This document shows, piece after piece, positions 1 to 12,149 of a stretch of DNA of 64,000 nucleotides. The translations under genes and the position numbers were made by a program. The notes under the pieces were generated by a model. The model was given only the letters and a program-made list of their open reading frames with translations, ran no database searches and had not been told where the DNA came from. The number at the start of each line of letters is the position of its first letter. The first letter of the stretch is position 1. Origin of the DNA: Philopedon plagiatum (lineage: Eukaryota > Arthropoda > Insecta > Coleoptera > Curculionidae); the NCBI GenBank assembly GCA_963971165.1, contig OZ020191.1, forward strand, positions 18,905,160 through 18,969,159. Direction: 5' to 3'.

Positions 1-940
1 TCGCCAAAAGTTTAATTTTGCTTGTAAAAAATGACGACCTGTGGTGAGAAAATTTAGTTTAAGCTGCAACTTAAACCCAGGTGTGTTCACTGTTCAGCAT
101 TGTCTACTGTTTTAAGAAATTATAATAGTAAATCATTAAGGAAAAATAAACATTTTAACGAATATTGTAAAGATAAATCAAGAGAGAACCAGAAATATGG
201 CTTTTGAATTAGTATGGTACCGAAAGCAATTAGGAATTAGGTTTAGCAATATAAACTTGACATCGCAGTCCTTAACTAAAACAAGATCTCGATTATCTAG
301 CATACGAAATCAGTTAGTAGTTCCTGCCTTTCTCGGAAAACTTATGTAGAAACATAGAGATTTATTTCGATTCTACACAACTTTTTTACGCGGCATTCTG
401 AAAATAATATAGTATCTACACGTGAAAAATTGTATAGTACCACAACTGAATGATCCACTGTGTACCGGTCCGCCATTTTGAATTTAATGCTACTATCCAA
501 TCTATCTAAATTTCAGACACAAAGGCCGATTTCGAAGAAAGAGAACTTAGCATGGTTTTACTTGGAAACACAGTAATACTTTTAACAAGAATTATACAAA
601 CCAAATAAATAAAAAAGTATAACCTTCAAAAATAAAACTGCGGCCGTTGAACACACTACAAATAAGGATTAATAAGCGATAGATACGACAAATAAGTATG
701 TTTTTTTCAGCCAGAAACTAACTCGGTTCACTGTACCCTCTTGGTCCGCTATTCCCACATTGACCCTATAGTCCGAACGAACGAGTTGATGGTTGCTGTG
801 GTTTTCATTACTTAATTGCATGAAACTACTTTAGTTACGCTAATTGGAAGATAAGTGGTAAAAAGTAGCGTCCAAATGCCGCTTTATCCTCTACAACTTC
901 CGATACAAAACTATTTTCTAAAACCTACAGGAATGGAATT
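1..940. other. No feature recognised
   Basis: AT-rich sequence with frequent stops on both strands. I see no coding frame, RNA gene or repeat that I can support here. Confidence 0.5.
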
Positions 941-942
941 AC

Positions 943-1560
943 ATGCCGAAAACCATATACGTATTAAATAAATATACCTCGGGTTCCCCATTTACCTAAT
1001 GTGCGGTTTTTGATGCCAACAATATGAATGAATCGGAGATATATAATCTCGCATAAATCTATCCTTTAGTCCGATATTTCGTAAACTGCGATTGCGCTAA
1101 ATTTTGTGTTGCTATTGGCAATCTAACCGGCGCCACGCTTCATAAGTTTCTTGACAGGGCTGGTTTTTTAGTATAATTGAACTAGTTTATTACTTTTTGT
1201 ACATCAGGGCATAAGTTAGCACACTTCAAAATAAACCACAAGAACACCGAATACAAAATACAACAAGACACAAAGAACAAATGGCGATCCGACTGTAAAC
1301 TAAAAAAACCAGAAATCTGAAAGAAGCCGAAATAGACGCACAACAGCCGATGATTAGTGCAATTCACCATCTAATTCAGTACAATGTCTGACCAATGAAA
1401 AAATTCATATTAACGCATGCGCATATACAGAAATATCAGACTAAAGGATAGACTTATGCGAGATTGTATATCTCCATTTCACATTGTTGGCATCAAGAAT
1501 TCCAGACAACCCGCGGTATATTAATTTAATACGTATATGCCGAAAACTGATTTTAAGCGC
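943..1560. repeat. Foldback element with imperfect ~135-base inverted arms
   Basis: The segment near 943-1085 returns in inverse complement at 1428-1560. Shared blocks include the ATGCCGAAAAC end, the TATACGTATTAAAT block, TTGATGCCAACAAT and the CTCGCATAA...CTATCCTTTAGTC block. The ~340 bases between the arms hold nothing recognisable; the small minus-strand frame there is not convincing. This is the structure of a non-autonomous foldback or MITE element. No target duplication could be fixed because the outer ends are worn. Confidence 0.65.
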
Positions 1561-1719
1561 CATTTTTTTAAGATGGCGGTGCGAGCGGCGATCGCTCGAG
1601 GTCGCAAACTTTGGGTAATACCTAGGCCACCAAGTCTACAATCCTGCCAAGTTTCAAAACTCCTTAACCTTTTACAAAATGTTCCTAATGCTTTTCCACA
1701 ACAATAGAACAAAACTCAT

Positions 1720-1845
1720 TCAGGCAAGAAGTTCCCCTTTAAAAATTACTTGGAAACCAAGCAAATCACAAAAATTCAACAAGAACTTATCAAAACTTAA
1801 CTGATTAACTAGAAGGTCTAAATTTAAGCCAGTACTAAAACAAAA
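1720..1845 (+). repeat. Partial copy of CCAGATTC-type MITE
   Basis: Contains the family's downstream blocks: GGAAACCAAGCAAATC, then the AACTTATCAAAACTTAACTG block, then CTAGAAGGTCTAAATTTAAG and CCAGTACTAAA. These are in the same order as in the full copies at 8,318-8,684 and 33,397-33,754. The 5' half and the terminal GAATCTGG are missing. Confidence 0.6.
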
Positions 1846-2625
1846 ACTTTATTTATTGTCAGTATTATCTCGTCGATTTTATGAAAATTTACTTTTCTGT
1901 AGAATTAAATGGATATTAAAATTATAAAGGCCAGTCCTGGTTTAAAATTTAAGATGATTCGACCGGCCTAGCTACTTGCAGAACCAGTAGAAAAAGCATG
2001 TTGAAGAAACTCTCGAACGGGCATTAGTTTTATATTACCTTATGACTTTTTCCTTACGAAACCGTATTAAGTGTCTGAAACTCGATAGCCGCGCGTCAAG
2101 AAATCAACCTTAGCGAGTTAAATCCAGGGTGGGAAAAAACGTTCCGAATTTTTCCAAGAAATGCAACACTAAGACGGGTTAAATTTATAATAAATGAAAC
2201 TTCTCAGCACTGTTTATTAAGTTTTTGCTTAGTTTTGTGTTTTTGTTGCAGTTATTATGAAACCGGATATGATGTGTTTTTTGTACTGTTGTTACTCTTT
2301 CTGGTTAAAAGAAGTCATTAGAAACAAAATATTTTTTAATAGTATGTTAGTGTCAAATTACTTGATATTATATTCCTGTTGCACAGGCAACTCACACCTT
2401 AAAATTAAAATTAAGAAAATATTTTTTATTGTTTACTGAGAAAGGTAAAATGCCATTGACATTAAAAAAACTAGTAAACTGTTCATCACTCACTTAGGAA
2501 TCTAAAAAAAAACAAGAATACTATAGGTATCGTTAATATATTAATGCTCCAAAAATGTATACATTGTGATCTAAGCCAAACTGTTAAAGTAATCGATATG
2601 GATTACCTTGTAGGTCAATTAAAAT
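1846..2625. other. No feature recognised
   Basis: AT-rich non-coding sequence. A 60-residue plus-strand frame at 2,257-2,439 is Cys/Lys/Ile-rich, matches nothing I know and looks like chance. Confidence 0.45.
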
Positions 2626-2627
2626 AT

Positions 2628-2858
2628 TCAGAGCCTTTTCACCGCCATTTTTGGTCTGCCTGACCTGTGGTTGTCTTTCACACTTCCCGTTTTTTTGAAT
2701 TTCTTCACCAGTTTGCTTACACTTGACTGGGATATTGCAGGCCGATTAGGATAGGTCTGAATGAATATCTCACATACTTCCTGGTGTGTTCTCCTGCGGT
2801 CACCATATACAACCATCATTAAAATCTCAATTTTTTCTCCTTCACTTAAAGCTATCAT
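2628..2858 (-). pseudogene. Mariner-like transposase, N-terminal HTH fragment
   Basis: A 76-residue frame holding only the DNA-binding part of a mariner-like transposase of the insect HTH plus DDE type. Visible marks are EGEKIEILMMVVYGD at residues 6-20, an HTH-like helix pattern around QSSVSKLVKKFKKTGSV (residues 44-60) and the RSGRPK hinge (residues 65-70). The HTH normally binds the element's terminal inverted repeat. Nothing of the DDE domain follows: the frame stops directly after the hinge and the next sequence has stops in every frame. It is related to, but clearly a different family from, the element at 14.4-16.5 kb. I am confident of the family and of its inactive state. Confidence 0.8.
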
Positions 2859-2918
2859 CCTAGTTTTTATTTTCTGAATGATTACGAATGAAGATTTGAT
2901 ATCTGTCTATTTGTCGAA

Positions 2919-3665
2919 CATGGAATCACTTCGGTGTCCGTCCGTCCGTCTGTCACAGGCGATTTTCTCTGAAACTATTCGACGTAAAAATTTGAAATTT
3001 AGCACAGAGATAGAGTGTGGTGGCTCAATTATTGACGTGAAGTATAAAATGTTGAATTTGGATTCTGGGGGTTAATTTCAGGGAGTAAATTGGGAAATAA
3101 AAAAAAATCAACGGCACCGTGTAGGGTGTCAAATGAAAGCTTATTCAAGCACGAATTCAACAATATATATGATGTATTTTTTATGCATTTTTTAAAACAT
3201 TTTTTGGGAGAAACGCTTAAAAATTGGTGTCCCCCACCCTTATCACCAAATGGACCGCTCAGAAAAATCTAAAACAAATCATGAACATTGAGAATTAGGT
3301 GTAAATTGAGTCTAAATTTTTACGATTGAAAAATTCTAGCGCGATCAATTGTTATAAACAATTTAATTGTTTATTTCCTTATAACTGCTGAACCATTGGT
3401 TTTAGAATAAAAGTTTTCAACAAAAAATATTTCTCACGATGTAAGGAACAACTTTTGTGCTTACACGTTTTTCAAAATTTGTAATCTGGCTCAGTCGAAA
3501 CGCTCCCCACTCAGCTCCGCGCATACGCGATGAAATACGGCGTTAATGCCGTCGGCGACGGATAGCGCGGCAAATGGGCGGAGATCGGGCGGCCGAGGTT
3601 GGCTCAGGTTAAGTGGAGGATTGATGGCACGGAACACTAATTGTTCAAGTATGACTGAATTTTTT
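2919..3665 (+). repeat. Repeat A, copy 1
   Basis: A ~750-base dispersed repeat that begins near ATGGAATCACTTCGGTGTCC, passes through a (TCCG)n/GTCTGTCACAGGCG block and ends near GGCACGGAACACTAATTG. The second half is relatively GC-rich (GCCGTCGGCGACGG, CGGGCGGCCGAGG). It recurs in inverse at 57,275-57,930 and directly at 58,779-61,575. No coding frame is shared among the copies. I do not recognise the family; it could be a MITE or part of a larger element. Confidence 0.8.
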
Positions 3666-3747
3666 ACATAAATTTATTTTGGCGAATAAATCAATTAAAC
3701 CCTCTATCATTGCATTTGTCTTTTAAGGGACTATTTGAATCTTCAAA

Positions 3748-3920
3748 AATATACAGGACATTCCATTTAAAATAAAAAAATTAGTATTCTTTCTGACTAA
3801 CTGTATAGTGACAGAAACGGTTTTACCCTTCCAAAGTGTGCCGTTCTTACCAATTTTTAAAAATGTATATTCAGTAGTTTTTGAAATATTTGCAATATCC
3901 CAGACTTTTTTGACACCATG
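3748..3920 (-). repeat. Possible small TA-flanked MITE
   Basis: Starts TATACAGGACATTCCATTT and ends TTTTTTGACACCATGTA. Both ends resemble mariner-type termini next to a TA. The two ends are not convincingly inverted copies of one another, so this may be two unrelated stubs. The 111-residue minus-strand frame over it is probably chance. Confidence 0.3.
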
Positions 3921-3924
3921 TATA

Positions 3925-5385
3925 GAAAATATACGGAAAAGAATACGACATTGGTACGGCATCTGATAAGAGATAAAGATTATGTCAGCGTATGGTAATG
4001 GAAGCGTATTGGAGTGAGGTAGTGGAAGACGATGGCAGAGAGGAATGAAGTTATTCAAACAAGAGGTTTAACAGAACAAAAAACTCAGAAGCGGCTTTGT
4101 GGTGACCATTGACCAGGAACACTAAATAGGAAGAGAATTTACCCCGTATTACATCTAACATCATTCCTAAAGTGAAAAATCCTGTAATAAACATCCATTT
4201 TTATTTAAAGCAATATATTTTTAGAAAAGTATTACAATCAACGCCGTCAATTTACTATTTAACACCCACAAAACTACACAAGATTTCATATGTGAGCTTT
4301 GTTAAGTCTTATTGCGGTCTATGACTGCGACAAATCGGACTGACACCGGTTATTTAAATCAACGTCGAGAGCCATTTGAACGGATTAAAACGACTCCAAA
4401 TGAAGTCGGCTCGTAGGTGTTAAATTTATAGGAGGAGTAAAGCAGGGCAAATATATTTTATAAATATTTATTTACCGTGTGACGGTAGGAATTAGTTTAG
4501 AGTATTTTAATCTGCTTATGACGAACGGCTGTATAAAAGATTTAAGAGTGTGTAGGTTTTTGTAAAAGATCAAAATACTCGAAATAAAACTAAATGAAAT
4601 TTACAGGCTGTTCGAGATTGCTGATGTGTTTTTTCTTATACTCCAAATATAATTTATATATAAGCTTTTTCTCCTTTTCGCTATTTTTTCACCTAATTTA
4701 CGTGTACTAAGGGTTGTTGTTATATTAAACTTACAACTTATTCTAGGTTAGGCCAGAAATGTTTGTGGAGTGGCCATTCCAGCCCTCACCTTCTCCCTGG
4801 CGTCGCGTCGCCACTACTAGACAGGCAAAGTACCATATGCTAATAATATCTACTTTTGAAAAATATTTAATTAAACTAATAAATGAAATACCAGCCAGAA
4901 TGTTGAAACATTTACAATTTCTTTCCCATACTTTCTTCTGAATAATAGCCCAATAAAAAATTATGAATGCCATAAATATTTTGACCCCTCACTGTATAAT
5001 AATGCCCCACATTATATAATTTTTAATAATTAAGTAGATCGAATAACTTCTCATTAAATTCCCCGCACACAAACAACACAATGAAGTTAATTATGAAAAC
5101 ACAACGTTATTTTGTTTTAAATAGCTCTAAAATAATACGATTCCATTTTTAAATATTCCCACAGTGCAATGCGGTAAGTTTCAATATGATTACATGGAAA
5201 TGAAATATTCAATGCATAAATACGCGGCATGTATACTAAATTAAAATATATATCATGATATAAAAACATATGTCAGCGTAAAATGCAATATGAGAATTTA
5301 TCAGCATAGTTTACACGATGCTCTTTTTTGTATTAATAGATATTTGCTACTCTTTGTTTTACGTCTGATATTGGCACATTACCAT
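3925..5385. other. No feature recognised
   Basis: AT-rich sequence with no coding frame that I can support. Overlapping short frames on both strands near 4,743-4,973 are mutually exclusive shadows and look random. Confidence 0.45.
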
Positions 5386-6127
5386 TCTGGTATCCTGACA
5401 TTAACAGCATGTGCATCGACATGTGCAAAAAATGTCGATCAGGTGACTAAGAAACTTTTTATCAAGTCGCACATTTTTTTTAAATTTTAAATAATACACT
5501 AAATCACATGTCAAAGATCCAAAGCATTTAGACAAGATGCAGTCACATCCGGGGCCATCCGCATCTAGAGAACATGATGTAGTGCACGCAGAGTTTTGCA
5601 TGGATTTGTGTGAAGCCTTTGTTGCAGCTGACATTTCTGTCTATAAAATAGATAATCCATCTATGAAGAAATTGTTACAAAAATTCTGCCCCCACAGAGT
5701 ACCAGACGAATCTACTCTTTGTAAAAATGATGTGGATAAGGTATACTCAAAAACTATTGAGAAAATACGATACAATATTGAAGAAAAAAAGTTGTGGTTT
5801 AGCATCGATGAAACCACCGACATCCACGATAATAATAATAATAATGCTAATATTATAGCTGGGCCTTTAAATCTTATAGAAGCGGAAAACCCATATGTAA
5901 TCAATAGTAAATTTCTTTCTAAAATCAATAGTGGGACAATAACTCAAGCTGCAGTAGAAAGTATTAATTCGCTTTTCCCAAATACAACTATTAATGAAAA
6001 TGTGGTTTTGCTGCATTTGGATAGTGCGGCATATGTGCTAAAAGCGGGAAAACAGGTTCAACAACATTTTCCAAATTTGATTCACTTTAAATGTCTAGCT
6101 CATGCCTTGCGTAAAACAATACATGAC

Positions 6128-6690
6128 CAGGCGCGGTCCGTGAAATGTTAAAGTTGTATATCTCTGTTTCTACTTTATGAGACCCATGCCAAATTCAGGT
6201 TTGTTAATAGTGAGCCTACTAGGAATGTTTTGGTAAAGAAAAAAAATACTTTGTAATTTGCGAAAAAAAGTTTAATTTTAGAATTGACCCACCTGGAAAA
6301 AAACATTAACACTCTTAGGTATTTTATTTAATATTTTTTATAAAAAATTTTACAGTTTTGTCGACAATTCTTAAATTTTAAGAGAACAAAATGTGCTAGT
6401 AGAAGGTTATAGTCATTAGAATTTTTTTAAACCTAAAATATACCTAATTTAAAAAAAAATTCAAATGACTATAACCACAGATCCATATAGCTTTGTAGCT
6501 ATATGGATCTGTGCTATAACTTTATACTAACACATTCTTTTCTCTTAAAATTTAAAAATTGTCTACAAAATGGTGTACAATTTGTTTATGAAAAATAATA
6601 AATAAAATACCTAAACGTGTTAATTTTTTTTCCAGGTGGGTCAATTCAAAAATTCAACTTTTTTTCGCAAATTACAAAAAAGTTATTCTT
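6128..6690 (+). mobile_element. hAT-type palindromic MITE, 3' end truncated
   Basis: Starts CAGGCGCGGTCCGTGAAATG and runs as a long palindrome whose arms meet near 6,480. It matches the intact copy at 38,307-38,927 block by block (AAAGTTGTATATCTCTGTT, GTGAGCCTACTAGGAATG, TTTGCGAAAAAAAGTT, GTCGACA). The right arm stops about 120 bases short of the expected end, directly against resumed hAT transposase sequence. It has no coding capacity. It lies inside a transposase of the superfamily that probably mobilised it. Confidence 0.85.
6476..6513. repeat. Perfect 17-base hairpin at MITE centre
   Basis: CACAGATCCATATAGCT and its exact reverse complement are separated by the four bases TTGT. The sister MITE at 38.3 kb lacks this insert at its centre. 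Confidence 0.9.
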
Positions 6691-7324
6691 AAATCACCAG
6701 CCTGAATAAATAAATTAAAAGAAATATGTCGTTATCCCATTGCCCCCACAACCTGTTATTACAAGGTGGGACGTGGGACCATGGTGATCAGCCATTACAT
6801 ATTACCATACGAATTACGACTGAGTTAAAAATGTTATTGACAGTCTAAAAGAGTATGCTTTGAGCGTAAAAGAAAGTAAAGAAGTTATAAGTGCACTGAA
6901 TCCTAAAAATCATTTAAAATCTATTTCTGAAAATTTTCGATATCTTCCAGATGTAATTGAACAGTTGGGGACAGAAAAACCTCCCAATTTTGACTTTTCA
7001 ATTTATTTCAGGCAACCATAGATAAGCTCAAACCATATCCTACCGAAATTGGTGAGAAACTAAAAGTGTGTATACCTAAAATTTTGGGAAGAAATCCAGG
7101 ATTTTCAGAAATAAAAAATATTTTTGAAACACTGAAAACTAAACATTCTGACTTCGTAATAATTTTTGTTTTGCTTCTGTTACAAGCTGTGATTCGAAAG
7201 GAGCTTTTCTAGACTTAAAGATATTCTTAATTATAAATGAACTCCTTTTACTGAAACGAACTTTGAAAAAATGTTAATTATATCATGTAATGCCAATAAA
7301 TTATCATTATATATTCTAAATTTG

Positions 7325-8017
7325 TTTTCATTATATTATTCAAAAAAAAAAAATATAAGCAATAAGTCATTGCCCCGAACTAGTTCCTTTTTCCGTTCCC
7401 TAGTAATCACCGGCTAAAATGATTTATGCAGTAAAAAAATGCAGGCGTATTGCCTATTAAGTTCATTATTTATATGTACCCACAAATTACATAAATATAA
7501 ATATTTACGTAACAGGTGAGTAATTCATAAAAATACACCTACTACTGACCCAGTTGACAACGGGCTTTACATTATAAAAGTTAAATTTAACTTGACACAT
7601 TACCAAAATTACCCCGCTATTATCTATCATCATATAGGTGGTCGATAAAAAATTTCCCATAAAATAGTTTATTGAGAGTATTGAACAATAGTTTTCCAAG
7701 TAAGCTGTACTGAATTTCATAAGGTATTCATTAAGATATAAATTATTAAAAGCAATAATCCTAATTTGAAAAGTTTATTATGTAGTTATATTACAATGTA
7801 AGCCTATTAAAGAGTTTTAAAAATATATTATTTTTATTATTAGACTTTATTTTGTAATAGAATAGCGTTAAAAAAGGCAACTTTCTTTGACAATACATTA
7901 ACTCTCATAATGAGAATTTCGCTTGATCGCTTGGAGTTAGATAAATAGGAAATATATTTTACTATAAGGTCAAGCAATCATACTATGAGTAGGGATTAAT
8001 GCGTGTTTAAAATAATA
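7325..8017. other. No feature recognised
   Basis: AT-rich DNA following the hAT remnant. It contains an A-run near 7,342 and otherwise nothing that I can classify. Confidence 0.45.
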
Positions 8018-8019
8018 TA

Positions 8020-9216
8020 CATGGTGTCCGAAAAGTCTTAGTATTGGCAAATATTATCCTTGCTATTAGTAGAGATAGGGACACCAAATTTTAGGTGTAT
8101 CGTGTTGATTACTAATTCAACTTTTTATATGTAATTTAACTTTTTCAACCGCCTTGATGCATGACTCTAGGGTGTTTGCTTGGGTTTAAGGTGTGGTACC
8201 TCATTTACAGGTTTTCCAAAGAGAAACATTTTACCGCAAACCCGAGGTCCGTATCTTAAGTCGTTTTTAAATAGCAAGCCTATAAAAATTCAAAATCGTG
8301 AAAAAAAAAATTAACGGCCAGATTCTTCAACGCTAGTCCGGTCTAATTTGAGAACCAAAAGTTTTAAAGTGACAAGTGTAAGAATAAGACAACTAAGTTT
8401 TATACTGTGCATTTGTGTCTGGGTTTTCTCGCAAATTTATAAAGAAAAGGGCAATTTTAGTACGCCCTTTTGACAATAGTAGAACTAAATTTATTCTAGC
8501 AAACCATTCCAAGATGAAAATTATTTGAGAAACAAGCAAATCGCTGAAAAATCAGAAAATTCATACGTTTTTAATGACGACTTATTAACAGTGACACGAC
8601 AAGAACTTGTCAAAACATAACTGATCAACTAGAAGATCTTAATTTAAGACAATGCTAAATCTTAAACTTTCTTAGTGAATCTGAACGTAAAAATTTAAAC
8701 ATCTTTATTTCTCTTAATACTTTAGAAGTTGTTCAAAATGACACGAATGAACACGAACTTCTTCGCAGTAATAAAATCGATTTTTGAACTCACTTCTCAC
8801 ATTTTCACAAATGACAGGTGTTACTTCATGGCAGAGTTCCAAAATCGACTTTATTACTGCCAAGAAATTCATGGTGGTCATTTTGAACAACTTTTCAAGT
8901 AATAAGAGAAATAAAGGTACTGAAAATTTTTTTTACCATTTTTAATTTTTATAGGCTTGCTATTTAAAAACAAATTATACGGACTTCGAGCTTGCAGTAA
9001 AATGTTTGTTTTTTGAAGACCTTTAAAATGAAGCACCACACGTGTATAGGGTTGCATTTAAAATTTTTGACTTTAATTCCCTAGCGTCACCCTTCAATGA
9101 GGTTGACAAAGTTAAATCACATAAAAAAGTAGATTTATTAACCCGTAAATTTAGTGTCTTTATCTTTACTAATGGCAAAGATATTTGCCCATATTTGACT
9201 TTTCGGACACCACGTG
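8020..9216. mobile_element. Long-TIR mariner-type MITE with TA duplication
   Basis: Left end TA then CATGGTGTCCGAAAAGTC; right end is the inverse complement GACTTTTCGGACACCACGTG followed by TA. The inverted similarity continues far inward, through the GTAGAGATAGGGACACC, GGTGTGGTACC/GTGTGGTGC and TTTAAATAGCAAGCCTAT blocks, so the arms are about 300 bases long. A second smaller palindrome (around CAGTAATAAAATCGATTTT, 8,700-8,930) lies in the centre. There is no transposase. The TA duplication and GGTGTCCG-type end fit the Tc1/mariner superfamily. Confidence 0.85.
8318..8684 (+). mobile_element. CCAGATTC-type MITE, nearly full length, nested
   Basis: A 367-base element starting CCAGATTCTTCAACGCTAGT and ending CTTAGTGAATCTGA, so the termini form a short inverted repeat (CCAGATTC/GAATCTGG, one base altered here). 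It sits inside the left arm of the 8,020-9,216 element and is therefore younger. Further copies lie at 22.2, 23.7, 25.7, 25.9 and 33.4 kb. No target duplication is clear. The superfamily is not known to me. Confidence 0.8.
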
Positions 9217-9218
9217 TA

Positions 9219-11735
9219 AAAATAACAACATATATTTGAACAATTAGGTCAATAAAAAAGATAACAAAGATACCATTTCTTTGGAAAGAATTTAATATTG
9301 CTCTGACTGAAATTAAAGATTAGGTACGCAGCCGACAAGGTAGAGCAGAATGGGTTATCATTTATCATATAAAAATTAATAAGTAATAATATTATTACGA
9401 ATTTGTGCCAAAAGAAGAATGTCCAGAGACTATTAGAAAAGTAAAATAATGAGCACAGCAGAAAAGGAGAACAGCTTTCAAACACACCATCAGGAAATCT
9501 GATCTACAGAAGAAAAAAATGATACTAAAATTAGACGTTGAGAAATGACTAATTTGGGTTTACAGGAAATGGGAAACCAAGAAAAGCAAAACTGAATAAA
9601 ATTATTAATAGAAAAAAGGCTAAGAATCAGAAAACTTAGAAAAAGCATTCGACGGAATTCCAAAAATAATATGTTGTATATTTTGCATAAAGAGAACAGG
9701 TTTAATTTTAAAGGTGAGAAGATAATCTACAACTTGTAAACTATAAGAAGTCAGTACCCAGCAGTCCTACTCTGGGTTATTATAGTTCTCTATAATCGAC
9801 ACAGGTAGATAACGAAAAAAAAGAGTTAAAAATAAGTGAGAGAGTACGGCCGATGTGTAGTTTACCGCCATTTGTAATCTATAGGGTAAATTTCGGAAAG
9901 TTGGCATCCTAGGTCAGATGACGCAGTTAACATTTCGGTGAAATTAATGCTGATCCGGTAATTCGGGTAACGTAACGCGGCTTTCGTTCTATCATTTTAC
10001 GGTTAACTGGAATTTATTTTAACCGGTTTTAGTGGCCGTATTTAGACATATTTATTTTGGCGACTATCAAAAATTATGGCATCGTCCAGAGTTAGGTAGC
10101 ATGCAGATATTATGTCAAAGTATATGTATGTTTACTATGTTGTAATTCTTTTTATTGTAGTTATCAATTGTTTAAGTATTGCTACTCCAAAGAGATTGGT
10201 TAAACTTTAATGCGCCAGCTTTCCTGATACAGTAATTTGAGGTGACCAGGTGACGCACTGTTTTGGTTCGTCAATAGTTTTATGAAATACTAAGTGAATT
10301 TTTTTACAGGCATTCCAACAAAATACTATACCTAGTTTTATTAAAGTGTTTCGGTTTTGCCTCAGAATTTATTTCCAGTTTTTATTAATAACACAAGTTT
10401 AATAATGATTTAAAAAAATTCCTCCATCTGTCCTGGATTAACCATATGAAGAAGAGGCAAGTAGATGAAAAGAAATTAATAGGAGTCACAATCATCCGAG
10501 TAGAAAAAGTCCCTTAGAGAAGAAAATATTGATAGGTCAAAAGAATCTACAGTAAGAGATGCAGATTGCAACAATAAATTGCAATAGAAATCTCTCTATT
10601 GTACCGGCCCGTGTATTTTCCATCTCTATACGTAAAAACACGGTAATTAGAATATATTTAAAATGAATATACCCGTATGGTTGGATGAAATTAACATTTC
10701 AAATGCAACTTGCTTGTCTAAATTAAAAACAATTATTCCCCTCTTGATAATTTAACAATGGCGACAATAATTGAATTTAATGACAATACCCTGCACAATA
10801 AACATGGTAAGCGATAGTGTATAAATATTTTAATGTGGCTGGTTTCAAATTTTACTAAATAATTTATTACATTTGGATTATTGCATGGGAAAATTTGCCT
10901 ATAAGGTTTAGTCTACAAAAAAGCATTTTGTTAATTTTACTATGCTAATGAAAAGTGAAAAATTGGTACTATACCGTATCCATTTAATTTTGAGAATGAT
11001 GACAGAAACCCATTTTACACCGGAGAGATCACTTATGTCTCTCTCTCATGTTCTTTCTCTCTCATTTTTTCTCTCTCGTCTTCTTTCTCTCTCATACTCG
11101 TAAAATTTTTACAGCTGGTGGAAAGTTAGGTTATGTGAAAGATAAACATGACACATTATTTGAAGCCTGTCCCATAATATAAATTGTTTTTGCAGTGTAA
11201 AAATATACTAAAAAAGTTTATATAAAGTGTTAGCTGCTTAAATTCCTGTGTTCTATGAATCTGGGACTGACTAACAACTATTGAAATATTACGCAAGGTA
11301 CATATTTGTTCTCCTTTACATTACTTGGACCGGGCGTTATGAGAATGAGTAACAGGAAAGCCGACCCGATATAAAGTCGAGAATAGTGGGCATTACAGAA
11401 GATTTCTTTAGTTATTGAGAATGTAGTGAAAACTGCACCCTAGAAAAGTTTGGTTTCAGTTTAAAGCTGAAGTCACAGTGCCATTACAAAGTGCATCTAT
11501 CCTTCTGGAACAAAGACTCAACATTTACAGTTAAATATTGTGAAACTACTTATATTCGATTAAACAATTTTTATCGCGTCTTTAACTTACACAAACGTCA
11601 CTGTTCGCTGGTAGGCTGTATTATAGATTCATTTTCATTATATATCGGAGAATAGGGAATATTGTTTAACCTTATTATAAATTGTTTATCTTAATAAAAA
11701 TATTTACTCATTTTTGAAATGTTTTCTTTATTTAT
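9219..11735. other. No certain feature; one doubtful LINE trace
   Basis: Mostly AT-rich DNA without usable frames. Near 9,635-9,690 one plus-strand frame reads LEKAFDGIPK, which resembles the LEKAFDR-IP motif of LINE reverse transcriptases, but no second motif was found. A CT-rich low-complexity block is listed separately. Confidence 0.4.
11036..11096. repeat. CT-rich simple sequence
   Basis: Interrupted (CT)n of the form TCTCTCTC with ATG, GTTC and ATTTTTT breaks. Confidence 0.85.
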
Positions 11736-11739
11736 TTTT

Positions 11740-12148
11740 GCCTACAGACATGTGTATTTATATATAAAATCTTAAATGGATCTCTGCCCAGAAATTTACA
11801 ACAGTACTGTGTGCCAGTCCGCAGCGTCCATAGTCGAGATACCAGAAATGCTGGAAACTTTTATATTGAAACAGTACGTAGGACATTTGATCAAAAAAAT
11901 ATATTTCATAATGGATTAAAAATGTACAATAAATTGCCTAATTCTATAAAAAATTCCAACTCTCTGGAGGACTTCAAAAGAAAATGTCGGACATACGTGA
12001 AAGAAAATATAGCAATCTAACTGTGATAATACTCAAGCTGATCAGATCCACTCTTATTGTACCTAATAATTGAAATTGTATTTATTTATTTTTATTTTTT
12101 GTAATGCTAGCTAAAGCTATTAATAAAGGATATTATTATTATTATAAA
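11740..12148 (+). pseudogene. LINE (Jockey/CR1-like) 3' end with C-terminal tail of reverse transcriptase
   Basis: The frame ending at 12,020 carries the C-terminal tail typical of Jockey/CR1-like LINE ORF2 proteins: HSRDTRNAGNFYIETV, then FHNGLKMYNKLPNSIKN and SLEDFKRKCRTYVKENI. Upstream in the same frame, from ~11,745, comes YIKSLNGSLPRNLQQY. Everything 5' is missing, as expected for a 5'-truncated insertion. The stop is followed by a ~125-base 3' UTR ending GCTATTAATAAAGG and a (TATT/ATT)n tail at ~12,128-12,148, the usual 3' end of such elements. It cannot be active. Confidence 0.85.
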
Positions 12149-12149
12149 A

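Larger units (their letters stand above)
5390..7320 (+). pseudogene. hAT transposase (CGBP1-like type), broken in two
   Basis: Remnant of an hAT-superfamily DDE transposase, which cuts and pastes DNA between 8-base target duplications. The longest open part is 5,537-6,151 (204 residues). It shows the first Asp in SIDETTD, the second in LHLDSA and the Cys-His block CLAHALR. A Cys/His stretch just upstream (from ~5,400) may be the remains of the N-terminal zinc finger, out of frame. Reading breaks at 6,128 where a MITE has inserted. It resumes near 6,692 with LKSPA, then PQPVITRWD at ~6,750, KNVIDSLKEYA at ~6,830 and the C-terminal ERSFSRLKDIL block with the third acidic residue near 7,195-7,225. 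It ends NFEKMLIISCNANKL. In-frame stops and frameshifts follow RWD, so no functional protein is possible. Confidence 0.88.

Noticed and set aside
9635..9690. LEKAFDGIPK resembling a LINE reverse transcriptase motif
   Set aside because: A single short motif; stops on both sides and no neighbouring RT motifs.
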